From Actinoalloteichus hymeniacidonis (GTDB taxonomy: Bacteria; Actinomycetota; Actinomycetes; Mycobacteriales; Pseudonocardiaceae): a stretch of DNA of 64,000 bases. Below, piece by piece: positions 20,141 to 27,631 of this stretch (the stretch's first letter is position 1; each line of letters opens with the position of its first letter). Made by a program: the position numbers and the translations under genes. The notes under the pieces were generated by a model. The model searched no databases and was not told the DNA's origin. It saw nothing but the letters and a program-made list of their open reading frames with translations. The stretch is taken from positions 2,790,001 to 2,854,000 of the forward strand of contig NZ_JACHIS010000001.1 in the NCBI RefSeq assembly GCF_014203365.1. The letters run 5' to 3'.

Positions 20141-20645
20141 ATGACGGCTGTGCTCTTGGTTCACGGTGGTCTAGGCGATCCGACGAGGGACGTGGAACGT
20201 TTCTGGGGAGCCTCCGGCGTGGCCGCGGGATTACGCGGTCGGGGTCGTGTCGTCCTGGCTCCCGACCGGAAGCGGTCTCCGTCGGGCTGGGACGATGAGG
20301 CCCGACACCTGCTCACCTTCCTGCCCTCGGAGCCGGTCGACCTGGTCGGTGCCTCCAACGGCTGCTCGGCGGTCGCTCGACTCGCATTGGCGGCTCCGCA
20401 CCGAGTGCGGCGAGTGGTGCTTGCCTGACCCGCCACCGCAGGCGACGAGAAGGTCGACGAGTCGACCAGGCGCGACCTGTCCGCCGTTGGAACACCGGCC
20501 CCCGCGATCGACCGCTTACTCAGGGGCGCCCCACCGCGGGGATCGATCGGGAGGAGCTGCCGGGCTGCCCGGAGCCGCCGCGCCCCGAGTTCGCAGCGTG
20601 GCTGCCTCGGTGATTGCCACTCTGACCGACTTCCTGCCAGCCTGA
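20141..20645 (+). pseudogene. Alpha/beta-hydrolase, disrupted by stop, deletion and frameshift
   Basis: A good ribosome site (AGAGGAGCAGTG) precedes ATG 20141. The translation MTAVLLVHGGLGDPTRDVER, then VDLVGASNGCSAVARLAL with the nucleophile elbow (GASNGCS) is a normal hydrolase N-terminus. At 20426-20428 a TGA interrupts VVLA-stop-PATAGDEKVDES, where relatives have Trp (VLAWPATAGD). After GAPPRG the sequence jumps to DREELPGCPEPPRPEFAAWL in another frame, missing the central cap, and a further shift leads into VIATLTDFLPA and a stop at 20645. It is a decayed hydrolase. A short N-terminal product of 95 residues could still be made but would lack the catalytic acid and histidine. Confidence 0.75.
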
Positions 20646-20817
20646 CACCGCTGGGTGTGCCGGTGCCGGACGGCTGGGTACCCGTGGCGGACGAGCCGTG
20701 GCGATGCGCAGGCCCGCGCTGTGGTGATCGGCGCGGAATCGGCCGGATGGTCGCGGCGTTGGACGAGGTGGGATACCGCGTGCCGACGCGGGGAGACGAC
20801 CCCGATGAAGGAGGACG

Positions 20818-21159
20818 ATGTCCACGATCTCGCTGACCGCAGACAACTTCGCCGACACGATCAAGGAGAACGAGATCGTCGTCGTCGACTTCTGGGCCGA
20901 CTGGTGCGGTCCGTGCCACCGGTTCGCGCCGACCTTCGACGCCTCGTCGGAGAAGAACCCCGATGTGGTGCACGGCAAGGTCGACACCGAGGCGGAGGCC
21001 GGACTCGCAGGCGCCGCCCAGATCAGCTCCATCCCGACCCTGATGGTCTTCAAGAAGGGCACCCTGGTGTTCCGCGAATCCGGGGCGCTGCCCGCGCAGG
21101 CCTTGGAGCAGGTCCTGGACGCCGCACGCGCGCACGAGGTCACCCCGTCTGCGGAATGA
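20818..21159 (+). CDS. Thioredoxin
   Basis: A 113-residue single-domain thioredoxin preceded by GAAGGAGG. The active site is FWADWCGPCHRFAP with redox cysteines 30 and 33, and the cis-proline loop is SSIPTLMVFKKG. The length is that of TrxA. It reduces disulfides of target proteins with electrons from thioredoxin reductase, which is not encoded nearby. The His after the second Cys instead of Lys is a variant seen in thioredoxin-2-like proteins of actinobacteria. The 172 bases before it contain no intact gene. Confidence 0.92.
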   Translation: MSTISLTADNFADTIKENEIVVVDFWADWCGPCHRFAPTFDASSEKNPDVVHGKVDTEAEAGLAGAAQISSIPTLMVFKKGTLVFRESGALPAQALEQVLDAARAHEVTPSAE

Positions 21160-21310
21160 TCTCGACCAATCGGCGGACACCCAACGTCGTCGATCACTAA
21201 CCTGGGGTGGCGGGGCGAGTGTGGGGCTCGCCTATCGCGGATGGCAGGGGCGCCCATCGGTGTAGGGGTGGGCTTCGCTCTCGAGATGCCACGCCACCCG
21301 GGGGGTTGGG

Positions 21311-21868
21311 ATGCGCAACGGACAGCTTGGCGACTCCGGAACCGAGGAGACGATCGCGGTGGCGCAGCAGGCCGCCACCGCGAGGGCACCGCAGTCCGAT
21401 CCCGGTCCGACGCCCGATCTGCACGAGCTCGCCGAGGCACACGTGCTCGAACTGCGGGAGCGCTACGACTGGCGGGCGGGTTGGCACCGGCGGTTCTTCC
21501 GCATCAGCGGTATGTTGATCATCATCGGCAGTGCCTCGCTGCCCTTGTTCACCACGCTGGACTACGCGAACAAGGAGTTCGTGCTCTCGACGCTGGGCGT
21601 GGTGATCGCCCTGCTCACGGGGCTGCAGACCTTCTATCGCTGGGATCGATCGTGGGCGACGCTACGTGCCGCCGAATCCTCGTTGACCCAGCTGCACTGG
21701 GAATGGCTGCTCGAACAGGAGTCGGCCACCAGTCTCACGGGCGACGCAGTCGAGCAACAGCGCAGGGCGGCGACCGAAGCGCTGCTGGCCGGGGTACGGG
21801 AGGTCCGGGCGCGGGAGTCGGAGGACTACTTCGCCGAATTACGTTTCCCCTCGGCCCGGACCCGCTGA
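21311..21868 (+). CDS. DUF4231 (SLATT-like) two-helix membrane protein
   Basis: The 185-residue protein has a hydrophilic N-terminus, then YDWRAGWHRRFFRISGMLII leading into helix one (ISGMLIIIGSASLPLF). Helix two is STLGVVIALLTGLQTFY, followed by RWDRSWATLRAAESSLTQLHWEW and a charged coiled-coil-like tail. This layout, two helices followed by the W-R-AE-L-E pattern, matches DUF4231, which belongs to the SLATT superfamily of 2TM proteins. Some SLATT proteins act as pore-forming effectors in nucleotide-signalled defence, but DUF4231 proteins also occur alone. No SMODS cyclase or SLOG gene is adjacent. Function is therefore unassigned. Confidence 0.75.
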   Translation: MRNGQLGDSGTEETIAVAQQAATARAPQSDPGPTPDLHELAEAHVLELRERYDWRAGWHRRFFRISGMLIIIGSASLPLFTTLDYANKEFVLSTLGVVIALLTGLQTFYRWDRSWATLRAAESSLTQLHWEWLLEQESATSLTGDAVEQQRRAATEALLAGVREVRARESEDYFAELRFPSARTR

Positions 21869-21884
21869 GGCGACGGCGGATCAC

Positions 21885-22265
21885 TCAGCCGCCCGAGGCC
21901 GCTCCGGGCTCGTCGTCGGCGATTCGGTCGGCTGCCTGCTTGCGGCGTTCCCGTTTGCCTCGGGCCAGCTCGGTCGCCAGTGCGTCCAGCGGTTGGTTCC
22001 AGAAGCGCCGGTAGCGCTCCAGCCAGCCGTCGACCTCCCGCAGCGGCTCGGGGTCCACGGAGTAGAGCCTGCGGGCTCCCACGGCCCGCACCCGGGTGAA
22101 ACCGTTTTCCCGCAGTACCCGAAGGTGCTGGGAGACCCCGGGCTGGGAGATGCCGAACTCCTGCTGGACCACCGTGCTGACCTCGCCCGCCGCCTGCTCT
22201 CCCTCGGCGAGAAGCTCCAGGATCCGGCGGCGTACCGGATCTCCCAGGACGTCGAACGCGTGCAT
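21885..22265 (-). CDS. ArsR-family winged-helix regulator
   Basis: The 126-residue protein starts at ATG 22265 (GGAAGG ten bases upstream). It reads MHAFDVLGDPVRRRILELLA, then ISQPGVSQHLRVLRENGFTR (recognition helix) and VGARRLYSVDPEPLREVDGW, the classic ArsR/SmtB layout without metal-binding cysteines. The C-terminal WLERYRRFWNQPLDAL segment is typical of the ArsR group paired with VOC or SRPBCC genes. It follows the VOC gene on the same strand with a 136-base gap. It probably regulates that pair through GCTTATATAAGC-like sites; the inducer is unknown. Confidence 0.88.
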   Translation of the reverse strand: MHAFDVLGDPVRRRILELLAEGEQAAGEVSTVVQQEFGISQPGVSQHLRVLRENGFTRVRAVGARRLYSVDPEPLREVDGWLERYRRFWNQPLDALATELARGKRERRKQAADRIADDEPGAASGG

Positions 22266-22401
22266 GATCGCCCAGCCTTCCAACCTGGCTTCGGATAAGT
22301 CAAGCGTGAAATGCGGCAGGCGATCCCGGCCCGGGGCCGGTCCGCCGCGACCTGATCGACCATCCGTGACGGGTCGATCACGGCCGCGTTCGGACGGCGG
22401 G

Positions 22402-22800
22402 TCAGCCGGCGCTGGGCTGCTGCACGATGCCGATCAGATTGCCGCAGGTGTCGTCGAGGACGGCCATGATCACCGGCTGAGTCGGGTCCGGCGGGCTGAC
22501 GAACTCGACGCCGAGGCCGCGCAGACGCTCGTACTCGGCGACCGCGTCCTCGACTCCGAAGATCGTGGCCGGGATGTTCGCCTCGCGCAGTGCCTGCTGA
22601 TAGGTGCCCGCGATCGGGTTGCTGTTGGGCTCCAGGAGCAGCTCGACACCATCGGGGTCGGCGGGGGAGACGACAGTGAGCCAGCGTGCGCCGCCTGCGG
22701 GCTCGTCGGTCTTGGGCAGGAAGCCGAGGACACGCGTGTAGAAGTCGAGCGCCTTGGCTTGGTCGGCGACGAACAGGCTGGTGACGGTGATTCTGAGCAT
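22402..22800 (-). CDS. VOC-superfamily (glyoxalase-like) protein
   Basis: A 132-residue single-domain vicinal-oxygen-chelate protein starting at ATG 22800 (MLRITVTSLFVADQAKALDF). The beta-alpha-beta-beta-beta modules are visible: ALDFYTRVLGFLPKTDEPAG and WLTVVSPADPDGVELLLEP, then TIFGVEDAVAEYERLRGLGV and VLDDTCGNLIGIVQQ. The C-terminal metal-ligand position (normally E in DPDGN-x-x-E) is not obvious. Such VOC proteins next to ArsR genes are often bleomycin-resistance-like or of unknown substrate. It is the first gene of the leftward VOC-ArsR pair. Confidence 0.85.
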   Translation of the reverse strand: MLRITVTSLFVADQAKALDFYTRVLGFLPKTDEPAGGARWLTVVSPADPDGVELLLEPNSNPIAGTYQQALREANIPATIFGVEDAVAEYERLRGLGVEFVSPPDPTQPVIMAVLDDTCGNLIGIVQQPSAG

Positions 22801-22903
22801 CGATTGCCTCCCGGTCGGGTGCGGCTGCTGGCTGATCTGGCGCTCCGGACTGCGCGGCACCGGGTCGGGCGGCGGTCGGAGCCACCCCAGGTTAATACCT
22901 GTA

Positions 22904-22915
22904 GCTTATATAAGC
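22904..22915. promoter_or_regulatory. Perfect 12-bp palindrome upstream of VOC-ArsR genes
   Basis: GCTTATATAAGC lies about 105 bases upstream of the VOC start in an AT-rich patch. Split GCTT/AAGC half-sites also occur just upstream of the ArsR start (around 22288-22308). It is a candidate ArsR operator or core promoter. Confidence 0.5.
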
Positions 22916-22972
22916 AAAGAATGATGCAACGCCGTCCGTCGCGGTCGTCCCGGGTGGACAGTGGACGGCTAT

Positions 22973-22988
22973 TCGAATGTATGTTCGA
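22973..22988 (+). promoter_or_regulatory. LexA (SOS) box
   Basis: TCGAATGTATGTTCGA matches the actinobacterial LexA consensus TCGAAC-N4-GTTCGA at 11 of 12 defined positions. It ends ten bases before the assigned start of the radical SAM gene, so LexA would block its transcription until DNA damage. Confidence 0.8.
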
Positions 22989-22997
22989 ATCCAGGGT

Positions 22998-24050
22998 ATG
23001 CGGTGGGACGAGCGACGAATGGACGAAGGTGGTGCTCAGGCGCTGCCCTTGGAGGTGACCGGTCGGGGTGGCATCGCGCGGGGGAGCGGGCGTGGCGGTC
23101 TCCGGCTGCCGCCGCCGATTCCGATCGACGCCGGGACCGACGGCGAGGCGATGGCCATCGAGATCACGGCCAAGACCATCATCAACCGCGTCGCCCCGGG
23201 ATCGCGGATGCCCTTCGGGTGGACGGTCAACCCGTATCGAGGCTGCGGGCATGCCTGCCGGTACTGCTTCGCACGCAACACCCACACCTACCTCGACCTC
23301 GACGCGGGCCACGACTTCGACAGCAAGATCATCGTCAAGGTCAACGCCGGATCGCTGCTGCGTCGAGAACTGGCGCACCCCCGCTGGCGCGGCGACTCGA
23401 TCGCGATGGGCACCAACACCGACCCCTACCAGCGAGCCGAGGGCCGCTATGGGCTGATGCGCGAGATCATCACGGCGTTGCGCGACCGGGCCAACCCGTT
23501 CTCGATCCTCACCAAGGGCACCCTGATCCTGCGCGACCTCGACCTGATCGTCGATGCCGCCCGGCAGAGCGAGGTGTCCATCGCCGTATCGGTGGGCTCG
23601 GTCGACGAAGCGCTGTGGCGCTCGGTGGAACCGGGGACGCCCGCACCGCAACGCCGGTTGGACGTGGTCCGCCGCTTCGCCGATCGCGGTATCGCGGTCT
23701 CGGTGTTGATGGCCCCGATCCTGCCGGGACTCAGCGATGCGCCGGAACAGCTGGAGGAGACCGTGGCCGCGTTGGTCGACGCAGGGGCCGCCTCGGTCAC
23801 TCCGCTGATCCTGCATCTGCGTCCCGGGGCCCGCGAGTGGTACCACCGCTGGCTGAGCAGTGATTTCCCCGGACTGCTGCCGTTGTACGAGGAGCTCTAT
23901 CGGGCGAGCAGCTACGCCCCGAAGTCCTATCAGCAGCGGATCACCGAGCAGGTACGCGGCATGGTCGCCGCGCGGGGGCTGCGGCCGAGATCCCGGCCGC
24001 GTGCCGTCGAGCCGCCACCCACGACCGGCGACCAGCTCACCCTGCTGTAG
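22998..24050 (+). CDS. Rv2578c-family radical SAM protein (SplB-like), SOS-controlled
   Basis: The 350-residue protein starts at ATG 22998; an ATG at 22977 lies inside the LexA box and is unlikely. The iron-sulfur cluster motif is RGCGHACRYCF (Cys83, Cys87, Cys90), a C-x3-C-x2-C radical SAM signature, with GTNTDPYQRAEGRYGLMREI downstream, where SplB-like proteins bind SAM. FSILTKGTLILRDLDL and VLMAPILPGLSD continue the TIM-barrel. Relatives are annotated as 'Rv2578c family', distant homologues of spore photoproduct lyase. The M. tuberculosis gene is known as a LexA-regulated DNA-damage gene, and the same control is visible here. A DNA-repair-related role is plausible but unproven. Confidence 0.88.
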   Translation: MRWDERRMDEGGAQALPLEVTGRGGIARGSGRGGLRLPPPIPIDAGTDGEAMAIEITAKTIINRVAPGSRMPFGWTVNPYRGCGHACRYCFARNTHTYLDLDAGHDFDSKIIVKVNAGSLLRRELAHPRWRGDSIAMGTNTDPYQRAEGRYGLMREIITALRDRANPFSILTKGTLILRDLDLIVDAARQSEVSIAVSVGSVDEALWRSVEPGTPAPQRRLDVVRRFADRGIAVSVLMAPILPGLSDAPEQLEETVAALVDAGAASVTPLILHLRPGAREWYHRWLSSDFPGLLPLYEELYRASSYAPKSYQQRITEQVRGMVAARGLRPRSRPRAVEPPPTTGDQLTLL

Positions 24051-24085
24051 CCGAGGGCGGCGAGTCTTCGGCCCGCCGCCCTCGG
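24051..24085. terminator. Bidirectional terminator
   Basis: CCGAGGGCGGCG (24051-24062) pairs perfectly with CGCCGCCCTCGG (24074-24085). It starts immediately after the radical SAM stop codon and lies 19 bases beyond the convergent GH74 stop, so it probably serves both genes. Confidence 0.8.
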
Positions 24086-24104
24086 TTCGATGTCGCCGGG
24101 GGAA

Positions 24105-26408
24105 TCACCCGCCCGAGGGCTGGGCTCCCGCCTGCTCGCCGATCTGGATGCCACGGCCGTTGGTGCCCAGATAGACCCGCCCATAGACGCGGGGGTCGCC
24201 GCTGAGCGCCTCGCCCATGTTGCCGAACTGATGCTGGTCGTCGTTGATACGGACCCAGGCACCGCCCGCATCGTCGGAGCGGAACACGCCTTCGACGCCG
24301 TCGACCTCGCCGACCAGGTACAGCGCCGGGTGGTCCTGCCCGGGGGCCGCCGCACCATGTGCGATGTTGCGTGCATTGGCGACGCCTGCCACCTCGGTGA
24401 ACGTCGCACCGCCGTCGGTGGAGCGGACCAGCCCGCCGTCGCCCGCGAGCCAGATCTCACCCGCCCGCTCCGGCAGCGTCGTGAACTTGACGTTCCCGGT
24501 GGGCAGCCCCGAGGCGCCTGCGGTGAAGCTTGCGCCGCCGTCGGTGCTCACATAGAACCGCCCGTCGGCCGCCCCGTAGAAGGTGTCCGGGTCGACGCGA
24601 TCCGCCTCGACCACTGCCCCGTTCGGGATACCCGTGGCGGCGGTCCAGGAGCTGCCGCTGTTGTCTCCACGGTGCACTCCGGCGCCCTCCGGGCTCCACA
24701 CGACGGAATTGCCGTCGGCTGCGGCGGCGATGGTCCCGCCGCCGGTCACACCGCTGGGCTCACTGCTGGCCGGATACCAGCTGGAACCGCCGTCATTGGA
24801 GAACGCCGCCCGGCTGACCCCGTCGGCATGGCCGGACCGCACCACGAAATCCGGGTTGTTCTCGGCGAAGTCCAGGCTGGTGGTGCTGCTGAAGTTCGGG
24901 CTGGAGAACATCCGCTCGGGAACGGCGTCCAGGTCGTCGTGCCGGAAGCCTGCGATGTCGCCCAGTGCGCTGAGCAACGGCGCCCCGCTGGGCGGGCTGG
25001 CGAGATCGAGGACCGCGGTCTCCTCCAGGCCGCCGACCATCGGTTCGATGGTGATCTGACCACCCGCATCCCAGTCGGAAAGGTTCTCGGTGCCGTAGAT
25101 CGTCGCTCCGGTGCCGTACATCATCCGGTCGGAGTCGAAGGGGTCGATTTCCAGCGCCTCGGTCATCCAGCCCAGCTTCGGCGTGACCTCGGGTGGTGCG
25201 GGATCGGTTGCGAAGTCCAACCAGGGCACCTCGGAGATGTCCAACTCGTAGCGGAAGGAACGCTCCGGGTAGTTCGTCCAGTCCCAGGCGCGGGTCCAGG
25301 TCTCGCCGCCATCGGTGGAGCGGAAGATCACGATGTCCGGCCACCACAGCAGCTGGCTGGCGACCATCAGGGTGCCGGGATTCTGCCGGTCGATGGTGAG
25401 TCCGCTGTAACCGAAGTCCGCGCCCTCCTCGCCGGAGGGAATGGGACTGATCTGGGTCCACTCACCGGAATCGGTGGCGTACTTCCAGACATCGCCCGAT
25501 GCGCCGTCGTAGGGACCGCCGGTGTCGCTCGTCGCGATGTAGAGGAAGCCGTTGACATGGTCGACGACCCCCTTGTGCGCCAGGAAGCCGGTCGGCTGGC
25601 CCGCCACGCGCTCCCAGGTCTGACCGGCGTCGGTGCTGCGGTAGACGGTGTTCTCCTTGTCCGCCACCCCGATGTAGACGTCCTGGGTCGGGCTGCCCGC
25701 GCTGCCGGAGGACTCGTCGAAGCTCACCCAGGTGACGCCCTGGTTGTCATTGAGGTATCCGTTGGGGTCGTCGGGGTCCTCGGCGTAGTTGCCCGGGTTC
25801 GGGAAGTTCGTCACCTCCGACCAGGTCTCGCCGAAGTCGGTGCTGCGCCAGAGGCCGTTGCCGCTGGGAGCTCCCAGGTAGACGATGCTGTTGTCGTTGG
25901 GGTCGACGGTGAGGCGCTCGCCCATGCCGCGTCCCGGCATGTTGCCGCCGAGTTTGAAGGGCAGCTCCGAGACCTCCCAACTCTCGCCCCGGTCCGCCGA
26001 GCGCAGGATCGCACCGTTGTTGGGATCCCAATCGTTGGTGTACATCCCGGCGGCGACGTACACCCGGTCGGTGTCGACCGGGTCCGTGGCCAGACTGACC
26101 ACTCCGTTGTAACCCCAGTCGTCCCAGCCGACCCAGTCCAGCAGCGGCGTCCAGCGGCCGGTGCTCTCCTCCCAGCGGTAGGCCCCGCCGATGTCGGTGC
26201 GGGCGTAGATCAGGTTCGGCTCGGTCTGATTGAAGACGATGCCGGGAACGAATCCGCCGCCCGCGATCTCGGCGTTGCGCCAGGAATAGGACTGATCGGC
26301 GGTCTGCGCCACCGCTTCGGAACCACCGTCGGGTAACTGGGTGAGCGCCAGTGCACCCGCAGCCAGCGCGGCTGTGAGCGCGGCCGACAGGAATCTGCGC
26401 TTGGTCAC
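24105..26408 (-). CDS. Secreted GH74 xyloglucanase
   Basis: A 767-residue exported enzyme. The signal peptide MTKRRFLSAALTAALAAGAL has a twin-arginine-like KRRF-L motif, with a likely cleavage near AVAQ-T. The mature protein consists of two seven-bladed propellers with repeated Asp-box/BNR motifs (SADRGESWE, STDFGETWS, STDAGQTWE, STDGGETWT, STDGGASFT, STDGGATFT). The catalytic aspartates of family GH74 correspond to Asp72 (ARTDIGGAYRW) and Asp484 (LGDIAGFRHDDL). It cleaves xyloglucan backbones, endo or reducing-end specific. No carbohydrate-binding module follows. The intergenic region upstream carries two TCGAA-N6-TTCGA palindromes that could regulate it. It belongs with the GH3 and GH10 genes downstream functionally. 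Confidence 0.9.
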   Translation of the reverse strand: MTKRRFLSAALTAALAAGALALTQLPDGGSEAVAQTADQSYSWRNAEIAGGGFVPGIVFNQTEPNLIYARTDIGGAYRWEESTGRWTPLLDWVGWDDWGYNGVVSLATDPVDTDRVYVAAGMYTNDWDPNNGAILRSADRGESWEVSELPFKLGGNMPGRGMGERLTVDPNDNSIVYLGAPSGNGLWRSTDFGETWSEVTNFPNPGNYAEDPDDPNGYLNDNQGVTWVSFDESSGSAGSPTQDVYIGVADKENTVYRSTDAGQTWERVAGQPTGFLAHKGVVDHVNGFLYIATSDTGGPYDGASGDVWKYATDSGEWTQISPIPSGEEGADFGYSGLTIDRQNPGTLMVASQLLWWPDIVIFRSTDGGETWTRAWDWTNYPERSFRYELDISEVPWLDFATDPAPPEVTPKLGWMTEALEIDPFDSDRMMYGTGATIYGTENLSDWDAGGQITIEPMVGGLEETAVLDLASPPSGAPLLSALGDIAGFRHDDLDAVPERMFSSPNFSSTTSLDFAENNPDFVVRSGHADGVSRAAFSNDGGSSWYPASSEPSGVTGGGTIAAAADGNSVVWSPEGAGVHRGDNSGSSWTAATGIPNGAVVEADRVDPDTFYGAADGRFYVSTDGGASFTAGASGLPTGNVKFTTLPERAGEIWLAGDGGLVRSTDGGATFTEVAGVANARNIAHGAAAPGQDHPALYLVGEVDGVEGVFRSDDAGGAWVRINDDQHQFGNMGEALSGDPRVYGRVYLGTNGRGIQIGEQAGAQPSGG

Positions 26409-26661
26409 GTCGAACCTCTTCCTTGAGCTGACGTCGGTCGATCGGACAGAGCGCAGAATCGGGTGACGAAGCGAGTAGCGGGGCGATAATGCCAGCTCAA
26501 CCCGGGTCTCGATTCGTGTGCGAGCCTGGACGCCGTCCGGGGCCGTCGCGCCCCGACCCGGTGCCGAGATTCACATATCCACGGTGCGCTGTCAACGATT
26601 CAGCGCGGCCGGAAGTCGGCGAACCTTGATTTTCCTCCGAATATTCAGGAAAACATTATGT

Positions 26662-26679
26662 ATCGAAATGTGATTCGAT
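26662..26679. promoter_or_regulatory. Dyad ATCGAA-N6-TTCGAT upstream of GH74
   Basis: ATCGAAATGTGATTCGAT is a palindrome with six-base arms in an AT-rich patch. Its core TCGAA-N6-TTCGA is shared with the hairpin 36 bases away and with the SOS box at 22973. It may be a repressor site for the xyloglucanase gene. Confidence 0.45.
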
Positions 26680-26693
26680 GGAAAATGCACTCC

Positions 26694-26719
26694 GCTCGTC
26701 GAAATCGAGTTCGACGAGC
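26694..26719 (-). terminator. Hairpin after the lipoprotein gene
   Basis: GCTCGTCGAA (26694-26703) and TTCGACGAGC (26710-26719) form a perfect 10-bp stem with a six-base loop, six bases after the leftward lipoprotein stop. A terminator is the simplest reading; its centre also fits TCGAA-N6-TTCGA. Confidence 0.6.
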
Positions 26720-26724
26720 AGGGT

Positions 26725-27354
26725 TCAATGGTGCGCAGTCCTGGCGAACTCGCAGCCGTCCACATCGGCCGGAATGCGATGGGCGTCCTCGATGTCGACC
26801 GGCTTGCACCACAGGTAGTGCAAACCCAACTCGTCGTTGCCGACCGAGCCCGCCGTGATGGCGAAGCCGTTGCCGAAGGCCCAGACCGGGTTGTCGTTCA
26901 GCCGGCCGTCGGCCTGCGCCTGTTGCCACGATCGTTGGAACTCGACCAACTCGCCCTCGCCGAACAGGACGAGTCCGAGTCGGTCGTACGGCGGTATCGA
27001 GCAGGTGACCCATTCGGAGACGAAGGGCTCGTAGTACTCGGCGAGTTGCGGACCGACATAGTCGATCAGCTCGTCCCGGTTCGCCGGAGCCGGATCGGCG
27101 CACTCGCCGGTCTCGTCCTGCACCCACGCGGCCAGCTCGTCCAGCGACTCGAACGACTCGCCGAGCGCGGCGACGCCGTGTCCATCGCCGTGTCCCTCGT
27201 GGTGATCCTCGGACGCGGTCCCGGTCTCGTTGGCCTCCGGGCCTACGCGATCCTCCGAGGCGGTGCGCTCGCCGCCTGTGCACCCCGTCGCCAACAGGAC
27301 GGCGAGCAGCGACAGCGCTAGCGGTGTTCTCCCGGTACTCGACTTGGTGCGCAC
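26725..27354 (-). CDS. Hypothetical lipoprotein with His-rich linker
   Basis: I do not recognise a family. The start chosen is GTG 27354, eight bases after GGAGG, giving 209 residues. The signal peptide VRTKSSTGRTPLALSLLAVL is followed by the lipobox LATGC, then an acidic Ser/Glu-rich linker with the histidine cluster HHEGHGDGHG, which could bind metal. The globular part has four cysteines (GECADPA, EWVTCSIPP, LWCKPVD, DGCEFA), probably forming two disulfides outside the cell, and a DELIDYVGPQLAEYYEPFV segment. It is most likely a surface lipoprotein of unknown role. Confidence 0.65.
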   Translation of the reverse strand: MRTKSSTGRTPLALSLLAVLLATGCTGGERTASEDRVGPEANETGTASEDHHEGHGDGHGVAALGESFESLDELAAWVQDETGECADPAPANRDELIDYVGPQLAEYYEPFVSEWVTCSIPPYDRLGLVLFGEGELVEFQRSWQQAQADGRLNDNPVWAFGNGFAITAGSVGNDELGLHYLWCKPVDIEDAHRIPADVDGCEFARTAHH

Positions 27355-27631
27355 CGACACGACCTCCTCGGCGGGGCGACCCGCGTCGCAGCTCGACGTC
27401 GCCATGGGGCAGCGCGGCGACGGCTGTCGCGCGGGTGTCCGGCGCGCGACGCATCGACTGCCACCCGCCGCGACGCCACACCGCGTCGGCTGGTCCTCGG
27501 ATCGTTCCCGGCCCGGTGGACGGGAACGACTGACTCTGTTCTGCCCTGCACGTTAGGAGCCGTGGTCACCTCGGTACAGGCCCGGATGGCCGTATCGCCG
27601 ATGGCAGCCCATGGACGACGGGGCAGTGGAT

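Larger units (their letters stand above)
26409..26724. other. Intergenic region upstream of the GH74 gene
   Basis: About 315 bases between the lipoprotein gene and the GH74 gene, both leftward. It carries the two dyads at 26662-26679 and 26694-26719 and an AT-rich patch (26620-26690) that likely holds the GH74 promoter. No gene is seen. Confidence 0.5.

Noticed and set aside
20646-20817. Possible further gene remnant between the hydrolase pseudogene and thioredoxin
   Set aside because: Short phrases such as VAALDEVGYRVPTRGDDP look protein-like, but no family or continuous frame supports a feature.
22984-22994. GTTCGAATCC resembling a tRNA T-arm
   Set aside because: It is part of the LexA palindrome; no acceptor stem or anticodon arm can be folded around it.
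24090-26336. 748-codon frame antisense to the GH74 gene
   Set aside because: It is a shadow of the xyloglucanase coding strand, lacking signal, motifs and a ribosome site.
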